Assembly: GCF_024294785.1 (NCBI RefSeq)
Contig: NZ_JANCLT010000007.1
Span: 124,001-188,000, forward strand
DNA length: 64,000 nucleotides
Reading direction: 5' to 3'
Origin: Ectobacillus ponti
GTDB taxonomy: Bacteria > Bacillota > Bacilli > Bacillales > Bacillaceae_G
Below the pieces are notes generated by a model. The model did no database searches. It was not told where the DNA came from and saw only the letters and a program-made list of their open reading frames with translations. The translations under genes were made by a program, and so were the position numbers. Each line of letters opens with the position of its first letter. The stretch's first letter is position 1. Shown in pieces: positions 1 through 7,071 of the stretch.

Positions 1-226
1 TTTCCTCATCGATGCTGTAGGCATACTCCAGGTAGCCCGGCTCCTCCAAATCATCGCGGCCGATAATTGCAAACTTATTGCGCAAAATATCGAGTACAAG
101 CGTCTTGCCGTAATAACGGTCAGATGTAATCAAAGCCAAATCGTGGCGCTGGTTCTCGCCCATAAAGCTGATGAAGCGCGTTTGTGTTGCCACTGTATCA
201 TCATATAAGTAAAAGCGTTCTGACAT
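1..226 (-). CDS. DUF3055 family protein (partial, C-terminus outside window)
   Basis: The first 75 residues are present, reading MSERFYLYDD at the N-terminus and including the conserved stretches RFISFMGENQRHDLAL, DRYYGKTLVLD and AIIGRDDLEEPGYLEY. These fit the small (about 90 aa) DUF3055 family of Bacillaceae, whose function is unknown. The start is fixed by a GGGAGA ribosome site about 8 bases upstream of the ATG. The gene runs off the left edge of the window and is divergent from yutE. Family assignment is from remembered sequence pattern only. Confidence 0.75.
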   Translation of the reverse strand, partial: MSERFYLYDDTVATQTRFISFMGENQRHDLALITSDRYYGKTLVLDILRNKFAIIGRDDLEEPGYLEYAYSIDEE

Positions 227-381
227 TGTGTATCTCTCCCTTGTATGCAATCCCTTACATATTAACTATAGCAGAGAATGGCACAAAGCGAAATTCGAAA
301 AATTGCTGATTTTTTTGTGAAAACACATTAGAATAAAGGGAGAAGTGCTTTAATTTCCCAACGAAATCGAGGTTGAATACG

Positions 382-822
382 ATGTACTTTGTGGACCGGA
401 AGAAAATTGAACAAACACTGCAGCATCTCGAAAACGTGCTGGCTGCATTTCAGGAGCAACAGGATTTCAGCTGCCGGATAAATCAATATGCACTGGAGCG
501 TCTTGCGCAACTGGCAATCGATTGCGTGCTGGACGTCGGCAATGCCATGATTGACGGGTTCATTATGCGGGACCCGGGCAGCTATGAGGATATTATCGAG
601 ATTTTGACAGACGAAAAGGTTGTGCAGCCGGAGGAAGGCACAGCACTCAAGCAGGTTGTGCGGCTGCGTAAAATGCTGATTCAGGATTACATCGCCGTAC
701 AGCATGAGGAAGTGCTGGCTGTGCTGCGGGAGCATTTCGCCGTGCTGGCGGCCTATCCATCTCACGTACGTCGCTATTTGGAGCAGGAGCTCGGTCCGGT
801 ATCGGCTTTTTCGAATTCGTAA
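382..822 (+). CDS. yutE: YutE-like HepT/DUF86 HEPN-domain protein
   Basis: This all-helical 146 aa protein beginning MYFVDRKKIEQTL resembles B. subtilis YutE, of the DUF86/HepT-like HEPN family. HepT toxins carry an RX4HXY ribonuclease motif. Here the corresponding segment is RKMLIQDY, with Gln in place of His, so the catalytic His appears lost. No MntA-type nucleotidyltransferase partner lies next to it, so it is probably not an active toxin. An in-frame TTG lies 9 bases upstream. The ATG was chosen because a GAGG site precedes it by 9 bases and the family starts at MYFVD. Its real role is unknown. Confidence 0.85.
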   Translation: MYFVDRKKIEQTLQHLENVLAAFQEQQDFSCRINQYALERLAQLAIDCVLDVGNAMIDGFIMRDPGSYEDIIEILTDEKVVQPEEGTALKQVVRLRKMLIQDYIAVQHEEVLAVLREHFAVLAAYPSHVRRYLEQELGPVSAFSNS

Positions 823-841
823 GCGGAGGGAGCAAGAAACG

Positions 842-1480
842 ATGGACATGAACACACGCTCCACGAAAGAGGAAATTCTCAGCCTGTTAAAGGCCAAGAA
901 GCAAATGACAGTCACAGAGCTGGCACGGGAACTGGGCGTAACGGAAATGGCGGTGCGCCGCCATATCAGCAAGCTTGAGAAGGACGAATATATTCAGGCG
1001 ACGCTGGTGCGCCAGCATATTGGCCGCCCTACGTATGTGTACACGTTGAGCGCCAAGGGCGAGGATATCTTTCCGAAGCAGTACAAGGATTTTGCCATGG
1101 AAATGCTGGAGAGCCTGTCAGACCTGGGCCATGCCAATCTTGTGGAGCAGCTGCTGAAAGCAAGAACGGACCGGATGAAGGAGCTGCTGGAGCAGCGGCT
1201 GCTGGATAAGCCGACCACCTTTTCCCGCTTGGCTGAGGTCATTGCCGCCCAGCAGCAAAACGGCTACATGGCACACATGGAGCTCGAGAGCCAAGGAAAT
1301 TTCATTATGAAAAAGCAGAACTGCCCGCTTCTGTCGGTGGCTGAGAAGTTCCCCGCCCTCTGTGACAATGAGGTAGATATGTATCAGGAGCTCCTCCCCG
1401 ACACGGAAGTGGCACTCATTTCCTGCGTCTCCGGCGGCGACTGTGCCTGCACCTACCGCATTACCGAGAAAACGCTTTGA
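842..1480 (+). CDS. SufR-like winged-helix regulator with C-terminal Fe-S-type cysteines
   Basis: The first 70 of 212 residues form a DeoR/ArsR-type winged helix (MTVTELARELGVTEMAVRRHI). The C-terminus carries NCPLLSVAEKFPALC, then CVSGGDCAC followed by TYRI. The CX12C pair and the GDxxCxY end match the SufR family, in which such cysteines bind a 4Fe-4S or 2Fe-2S cluster that controls DNA binding. No suf genes are adjacent, so its target is unknown. A GGAGGG site lies upstream of the ATG. It follows yutE by 19 bases and is probably cotranscribed with it. Cluster binding is inferred from the family. Confidence 0.75.
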   Translation: MDMNTRSTKEEILSLLKAKKQMTVTELARELGVTEMAVRRHISKLEKDEYIQATLVRQHIGRPTYVYTLSAKGEDIFPKQYKDFAMEMLESLSDLGHANLVEQLLKARTDRMKELLEQRLLDKPTTFSRLAEVIAAQQQNGYMAHMELESQGNFIMKKQNCPLLSVAEKFPALCDNEVDMYQELLPDTEVALISCVSGGDCACTYRITEKTL

Positions 1481-1497
1481 GCAGAAGCGTTTTTTTC
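1470..1497 (+). terminator. Intrinsic terminator after the SufR-like gene
   Basis: AAACGCTT and AAGCGTTT form an 8-bp stem with a 7-nt loop, followed by a run of T. The left arm overlaps the stop codon of the upstream gene. Confidence 0.85.
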
Positions 1498-1551
1498 TGT
1501 TTGAAAACAGGTTAAGATAAGGAAGACTACATATTTAAAAGGAGTACAGCC

Positions 1552-2322
1552 ATGAAGAAGTACAAGGGTTATCTCATTGACCTCGATGGTACGATGTACC
1601 GCGGAGAGGAAAAGATTGAAGAGGCAAGTGATTTTGTAAAAGCGCTGCAGGAAAAGGGCATTCCCTACCTGTTCGTAACAAACAACTCCACCCGCCGTCC
1701 GGAGCAGGTGGCGGACAAGCTTATGAGCATGGACATTCCGGCAACGCCGGAGCAGGTATTCACAACCAGCCAGGCAGCAGCGAACTTCATTGCGGAGCGC
1801 AAAGCGGATGCTTCTGTCTACATGATCGGAGAAGAAGGGCTGGAAGCGGCGCTGCAGGAAAAAGGCTTCACGATGAACGATGTGGATCCGGACTTCGTCA
1901 TTACGGGCTTGGACCGCGAAATTACATATGAGAAGCTGGCAAAAGCATGCCTCGCAGTGCGCAAAGGGGCAACCTTCCTTTCCACAAACGCTGACATCGC
2001 GCTGCCGACGGAACGCGGCCTTATGCCTGGGAACGGTTCCTTAACGTCTGTTGTGGCTGTTTCTACCACGGTGCAGCCGACCTTCATCGGCAAGCCGGAG
2101 CCCATCATCATTGAGCAGGCGCTGAAAATCATCGGCACCTCCAAGGAAGAAACGCTGATGGTCGGCGACTACTATGACACAGACATTCTGGCGGGCCTTC
2201 GCGCCGGACTGGACACGCTCATGGTGCACACGGGCGTGACAACACCGGAAAAGCTGCGCGAGTATGGGGAGCAGCCGACATATGCAATTCATTCTCTGAC
2301 GGAATGGATGGACAAGATATAA
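1552..2322 (+). CDS. yutF: NagD-type HAD hydrolase YutF
   Basis: A cytoplasmic HAD-superfamily phosphatase of 256 aa, class IIA (NagD/PNPase-like). Motif I is DLDGT at residues 10-14, motif II is TNNSTR, the substrate-cap region ends with GKPEP, and motif IV is MVGDYYDTDI. Relatives dephosphorylate small sugar phosphates or nucleotides; the physiological substrate of YutF is uncertain. GGAG precedes the ATG by 7 bases. The gene is bounded by terminators on both sides, so it is transcribed alone. In B. subtilis yutG follows; here a 22-kb block intervenes. Confidence 0.93.
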   Translation: MKKYKGYLIDLDGTMYRGEEKIEEASDFVKALQEKGIPYLFVTNNSTRRPEQVADKLMSMDIPATPEQVFTTSQAAANFIAERKADASVYMIGEEGLEAALQEKGFTMNDVDPDFVITGLDREITYEKLAKACLAVRKGATFLSTNADIALPTERGLMPGNGSLTSVVAVSTTVQPTFIGKPEPIIIEQALKIIGTSKEETLMVGDYYDTDILAGLRAGLDTLMVHTGVTTPEKLREYGEQPTYAIHSLTEWMDKI

Positions 2323-2326
2323 AAAC

Positions 2327-2358
2327 AGGGACCGATCTCAGCTTGAGAGAGGTCCTTT
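2327..2358 (+). terminator. Intrinsic terminator after yutF
   Basis: GGGACCGATCTC and GAGAGAGGTCC pair around a short AGCTT loop, followed by five or more T residues. Confidence 0.85.
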
Positions 2359-2480
2359 TTGTTTCCATGTTTTCATGTCAACGTACTGTCTCAAAATATG
2401 TAGGATATTTGAAGGGGATTTTTCAGGAAACAGCCAAATCCTTATGTTGTTTATATGAATAAAGAGGAGTTGTCAGAAAA

Positions 2481-2515
2481 GAACATTTGTTCGTTTTTAC
2501 GGAATGTAGTATACT
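2481..2515 (+). promoter_or_regulatory. LexA (DinR) box overlapping a sigma-A promoter
   Basis: GAACATTTGTTCG at 2481-2493 contains the perfect inverted repeat GAACA-TT-TGTTC and fits the Gram-positive SOS core GAACN4GTTC. It matches the Bacillus consensus CGAACATATGTTCG at 12 of 14 positions. A promoter reads through it: -35 TTGTTC at 2487-2492, a 17-bp spacer, and -10 TATACT at 2510-2515. The -35 therefore lies inside the box, the usual geometry for LexA repression. The start codon of the next gene is 37 bases below the -10. Regulation by LexA is inferred. Confidence 0.75.
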
Positions 2516-2551
2516 GATCTTATAGAATATTTTTGAAGAGGAGGAAGAAAT

Positions 2552-5500
2552 ATGGCGAGTGATGTGAGGCAGCTGTTATCACTTTTGGAAATGACATCAG
2601 AGCAGGAAGAACTGGCTGTCCGGTATTTACAGACAGAGGATAAGAGTTTACTGGAGAAGCTGGAGAAAACGAAAATCCGGGATAAGCGGCGGCAGCAATT
2701 TGCCTGGCAATTTCCGGAGGCCTTCAAGAAAACGTACAAAAGAGATCCGGCGCTGCTGCGGCTGTTTTGCCATTTGACAGAGGCGGACTTATACAATGCC
2801 GTGCTCGTCCGTTTTTCCTATTCTTACATGGACTTTCCAGAAATGTGGGGGTATTTGGAGAAGAGCGGCATTCCGCTGGACGGCTTGGTTGCGGTTGCCT
2901 GCAAGCAGCTGGCGAAGCTGAGCGGGGAGCTGAACCGGGCGGATGAATTTCTGCGGGACTTGATGAGGGAGCAGCCAGCCTATCTGGAGAAGCAGCTTCA
3001 GGTGCTGCATGGAGAGCAGAAGCTGCTGCTGCTCATGCTACTGCTGGCATATGAGCATGAGCGTTTTCAGGAATATTTGCCGCTGCTTGAAGCTGAACTG
3101 CGGCAGCAGGCGGATTTTGTGCTGCGCACGAGTACATATCCGCAGTATGCAGATGCAGCCAGGCAGTATATGGCGGGTGAAGAAACAAAGGAATTTCCGG
3201 TCAGTTCTTCGCTGCCTGAGGTGACGTGGAGGCTTCTGTTCCGCTTGTATCCTTACAGCGCGGCGGCAAAGCGGTATGTGAGCCTGCTGGCGGAGCGCAA
3301 CAGCAAGCAGTTTCTGTCCTATGCCCTGCAGAGCGCCGGCGGCCAACTGGACCGCTCCTATCTGGGCAAGGTGGAGTTGGATGAAGCGGTATATGAGCGC
3401 TTGGGCGCCATTTGCGGCGAGTTCGGGCTGTCAGCGGAGCGGACATTTGCGTATGTTTTGACAAAGTCGGAGCTGCAGCCGCACGAATACGAGCGGAAGC
3501 TACTGTTGGACAAGCTGGACCAAGACCCGGAGTTTGTGCGGAGCTCTCTCGAGTATGTAAGCAAGATCCACTATTTGGAGGTGGCGATGCTGCTGGCGGG
3601 GAAGGGCTTTGAGCCGAACCGCCTCCGCTTGCAGAAGGAATTCATCATGAGTGTGACGCGCTCTGTCCCGTCAGCCGTTCGGGAGCCATACCGGGAGTAC
3701 TTGGCGGGTACATTGCCATATGAGAGCCTGCGCGAAACGCTGGATCAGCCGAAGCACCGGCTGTATCTGCACATCCCGGCATTTGAAACAGCCCTGCTCT
3801 GGGATGTGGAGGAAGCGGCAAAGCGGGAGGCTTCCATTTCGCTCCGATACGGGTCGGAATATGACCGCAGCTTGTATGAGCTGGCTGCGGGCTATCATGG
3901 CTCTTCCGACGTGCTGGAGGATTTGCTTGCCTATGGCTGGACGCGGGAGGAGCTTGTGAATTTGGCTGTAGCCCACTGCGCAAGAGGGATGATGTACAGC
4001 GACCGCAGCCGGCAGGCGGAGGAAGTGCTGTGGACCTTTATCTTACGCTCACGACAGTACGTGATGGAACAGTTTGCGCAGTTTGCGGTGGATGAGCGTC
4101 TCCTTCTGCTGGAGGGGCTGGCAAAGGACAATCGGGAAGCGGTGCGCCCGCTTCTGATTCAAAGCCTCGGCGATTCCTCCAAAAAGGTGCGTTCCGCTGC
4201 AGTGGAGCTGCTTGTGCAGGATCAGGGAGCGGGAGAAGATGTTGTAAAGGAGCTCGGCAGCAAGAAGAAAACGGTCCGGGAGCAAGCCATGCGCATTTTG
4301 CTTTCCTATGGCGGAGTCCATCATGAGCTTGTACAGGAAGCGCTGCAGGAGAAAAGAAATGCTTCGCTTGTGGATGAGTTCGCGGCGCTGCTTGGCCGGG
4401 AGGATCATTCCTCTCTTGGAGTGGAGGCCCTCTGCGCCCGGCTGCTGTCACCGCAAAAGCGGGCTGCCCTTGTGCAGTGGCTTGGCTTCGAGCCGCAGGT
4501 CCGTCTGCGCGATGTTGAGACAATCGCGGACCCGATCCTGCCGCTTGCCTATATGCAGCAATACTTGGCTGACCCTGTCATCGGGAAGAAGGAGACAGCG
4601 GAAACCATCCGGGAAGCGCTGCGTGAGGAGGACTTGCGTGAGCTTGTACAGGCGCTGTATCAGCTTTGGATTTCCCAAGGGGCAGATGCCAAGAAGCGCG
4701 GGGTGCTGACGCTGTACGGTCTGCATGGCAATGAAGAAATGGTGCTGCTGCTGAAGAAGCAGCTGGATGAGTGGGCGCTGCATATGCGAGGCGCTCTTGC
4801 CGCGATGGCGGTGCAGGCATTGGCGCTGTCGCCACCCCGCCTGGCGCTTATGCTCATTCAATCTATGTCTTTTAAATACAAGCAAAAGCAAGTGCGTACA
4901 GCGGCTTGTGAGGCGATGAGCCTGGCTGCCAAGGCGCGCGGCATCACGGAGGAGGAGCTCGAGGACCAGCTTGTCCCGGATCTTGGCTTCAATAAGCGCG
5001 GAGAAAAGACAATTGATTATGGCAGCCGCACCTTCACTGCCTATTTGACACCTGAATTAAAAATTGAATTAAAGAATGAGGATGGCAAGGTCATGAAGTC
5101 CCTGCCGAAGCCGAACGCAAAGGATGATGCCGCGCTTGCGGAAGCGGCGAAGGAGGAGCTGTCCGCCAGCAAGAAGCAGCTGCGCAGCGTAATCGGCATT
5201 CAGACGCAGCGGCTGGAAATGGCGCTGTCCCTGAACCGGTATTGGTCACAGCAAACATGGAAGGATTTATTTGTGGAAAACCCGATTATGCAGCAGTTTG
5301 CCATCTCCCTCATTTGGGGCGAGTATGAGGAAGGACGGCTGAAGGCAACCTTCCGCCATATGGAGGATGGCACGTTCAATACTATTGAGGAGGAAGAGCA
5401 TGAGCTTGGGGCGCAAACTGTGATTGGCCTTGTGCATCCGCTGGAGCTTTCAGAGAAGGAGCGTTCCGCCTGGCACGAGCAGCTGGAGGACTACGAGATT

Positions 5501-5950
5501 GTGCAGCCATTTCTGCAGGCGGCGCGGCCGGTATTTACTGTGGCAGAGGACGAGAACAGCAGGGTTGAGCGCTTTGGCGGCATAGAGCTGAACGGCCGGT
5601 CGCTGCTTGGCAAGATGACCAAGTTCGGCTGGAGCCGCGGCTCCGTGCAGGATGGCGGGGTGTATGACTCCTTCTATAAGGAGGATGCAAGATCCGGCAT
5701 CGGAGCGGAGCTGTCCTTCAGCGGCGCGCCTGTCGGCTATGAGGAGGAGGACGTTTGCTTATATGATATCGTGTTCTATCGGGCCGGCACGGTAAAACGG
5801 GGCTCCTATGAATACGATGAAATTGATGAGGCGCGGCGCGTGCCGCCGCAGGCTGTGCCGCCCCGTATGTTCAGTGAAATTATATATGATGTCAGCCGGA
5901 CGGCAGAGGGAAGCACAAGCCGTGACGAAAACTGGCGCAGCAAGCGATAA
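2552..5950 (+). CDS. HEAT-repeat/DUF4132 protein (YehI-like), first gene of SOS-box operon
   Basis: A large soluble protein of 1132 aa with no signal peptide. It is mostly helical, with HEAT-like repeats around residues 515-620 (RPLLIQSLGDSSKKVRSAAV). The C-terminal third, from about residue 790, resembles DUF4132, the domain of E. coli YehI/MolR; it ends with the typical ...RMFSEIIYDVS. Its function is unknown. HEAT repeats suggest a protein- or DNA-binding scaffold. AGGAGG lies before the ATG. It leads a tightly packed operon with MoxR ATPase, DUF5682, VWA and SWIM genes and sits directly below the LexA-box promoter. Confidence 0.85.
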   Translation: MASDVRQLLSLLEMTSEQEELAVRYLQTEDKSLLEKLEKTKIRDKRRQQFAWQFPEAFKKTYKRDPALLRLFCHLTEADLYNAVLVRFSYSYMDFPEMWGYLEKSGIPLDGLVAVACKQLAKLSGELNRADEFLRDLMREQPAYLEKQLQVLHGEQKLLLLMLLLAYEHERFQEYLPLLEAELRQQADFVLRTSTYPQYADAARQYMAGEETKEFPVSSSLPEVTWRLLFRLYPYSAAAKRYVSLLAERNSKQFLSYALQSAGGQLDRSYLGKVELDEAVYERLGAICGEFGLSAERTFAYVLTKSELQPHEYERKLLLDKLDQDPEFVRSSLEYVSKIHYLEVAMLLAGKGFEPNRLRLQKEFIMSVTRSVPSAVREPYREYLAGTLPYESLRETLDQPKHRLYLHIPAFETALLWDVEEAAKREASISLRYGSEYDRSLYELAAGYHGSSDVLEDLLAYGWTREELVNLAVAHCARGMMYSDRSRQAEEVLWTFILRSRQYVMEQFAQFAVDERLLLLEGLAKDNREAVRPLLIQSLGDSSKKVRSAAVELLVQDQGAGEDVVKELGSKKKTVREQAMRILLSYGGVHHELVQEALQEKRNASLVDEFAALLGREDHSSLGVEALCARLLSPQKRAALVQWLGFEPQVRLRDVETIADPILPLAYMQQYLADPVIGKKETAETIREALREEDLRELVQALYQLWISQGADAKKRGVLTLYGLHGNEEMVLLLKKQLDEWALHMRGALAAMAVQALALSPPRLALMLIQSMSFKYKQKQVRTAACEAMSLAAKARGITEEELEDQLVPDLGFNKRGEKTIDYGSRTFTAYLTPELKIELKNEDGKVMKSLPKPNAKDDAALAEAAKEELSASKKQLRSVIGIQTQRLEMALSLNRYWSQQTWKDLFVENPIMQQFAISLIWGEYEEGRLKATFRHMEDGTFNTIEEEEHELGAQTVIGLVHPLELSEKERSAWHEQLEDYEIVQPFLQAARPVFTVAEDENSRVERFGGIELNGRSLLGKMTKFGWSRGSVQDGGVYDSFYKEDARSGIGAELSFSGAPVGYEEEDVCLYDIVFYRAGTVKRGSYEYDEIDEARRVPPQAVPPRMFSEIIYDVSRTAEGSTSRDENWRSKR

Positions 5951-5964
5951 ATGGAGGAAGACAC

Positions 5965-7071
5965 ATGCAGGCAATGAAGCCGTTAATGGAAGAGCTGTAT
6001 GAGGAGGAATTGCAGGCTTTGGCAGCGCATGATGCGTTTCCGAAGCCGCACAACTGGCGCTTGTCGCCGCGGGCAGTACGAAGCTTTATTGTCGGCGAAG
6101 AGGAGCCGCTGCCCTTGAATGGGAAGGAGGTGCGCATCCGGCGGAAGTTTTATGGAGACGACGCCCTGGTGGAGCGCGCCATTGTCACGCTGGCCGGCAA
6201 TCGCGGGCTGATGCTGATCGGTGAGCCGGGAACGGCGAAAACGATGCTGAGCGAGCTGCTGTCGGCGGCCATTTGCGGCAACAGCCGCAACACGGTGCAG
6301 GGCACAGCCGCAACGACGGAGGATGTGATTAAATACTCCTGGAACTATGCGCTGCTGTTGGCAAAGGGTCCGGTGCGGGAGGCGCTCGTGCCGGGGCCGT
6401 TGTTTCATGGAATGGAGCAGGGCATCCTGACACGCTTCGAGGAGCTGACGCGCTGTCCGCAGGAGGTGCAGGATTCGCTGGTCAGCGTGCTGAGCGATAA
6501 AGTGATAAATATTCCGGAGCTTGGCGAAGCCGGGCTGCTGGCAGCGAAGCCTGGATTCAATATCATCGCCACCGCCAATACGCGCGACCGCGGAGTGAAC
6601 GAAATGAGCAGCGCCCTGAAGCGGCGCTTCAACTTTGAAACGGTGAAGCCGATTGCGGATGTGAAGCTCGAGGCGGAAATTATGGAGTCTCAGGTAACGC
6701 AGCTCTTGGGAGCTTCCGGCATCCAGCCGGAAATTGACCATGAAGTGCTGCAGCTGCTGGCGACTGTGTTCCACGAGCTTCGGGAAGGGGTCACGGCGGA
6801 CGGTAGGCGAATTGACCGGCCATCTTCGGTGATGAGCACGGCTGAAGCGGTATCTGTGTATTTTCAAAGCGCAATGGATGCCTATTACTACGGGAACGGC
6901 CGCGTGAAGATGGACGCGCTCGTCAAATATTTGGCCGGAACAGTTGCGAAGGAGCAAAAGGATGACACCGAGAAGCTGCGCAGCTATTTCAACAGTATCA
7001 TCAAGCAGCGCAGCCAGGCAGGAGGGGGCGTATGGAGGGAATTCTTCGAGGCACGGAAGCACCTGAAGTAA
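5965..7071 (+). CDS. MoxR-type AAA+ ATPase (YehL-like)
   Basis: A 368 aa AAA+ ATPase. Walker A is GEPGTAKT (residues 86-93). Walker B is ILTRFEE, ending at E159-E160, so the usual DE pair reads EE. Sensor 1 is IATANTRDRG, and an arginine-finger region ALKRRF follows. MoxR ATPases act as chaperones together with VWA proteins that bind metal through a MIDAS site, and such a VWA gene is two genes downstream. It starts 14 bases after the DUF4132 gene with GGAGG and overlaps the next gene by 40 bases. The closest architecture I know is E. coli YehL. Confidence 0.9.
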   Translation: MQAMKPLMEELYEEELQALAAHDAFPKPHNWRLSPRAVRSFIVGEEEPLPLNGKEVRIRRKFYGDDALVERAIVTLAGNRGLMLIGEPGTAKTMLSELLSAAICGNSRNTVQGTAATTEDVIKYSWNYALLLAKGPVREALVPGPLFHGMEQGILTRFEELTRCPQEVQDSLVSVLSDKVINIPELGEAGLLAAKPGFNIIATANTRDRGVNEMSSALKRRFNFETVKPIADVKLEAEIMESQVTQLLGASGIQPEIDHEVLQLLATVFHELREGVTADGRRIDRPSSVMSTAEAVSVYFQSAMDAYYYGNGRVKMDALVKYLAGTVAKEQKDDTEKLRSYFNSIIKQRSQAGGGVWREFFEARKHLK

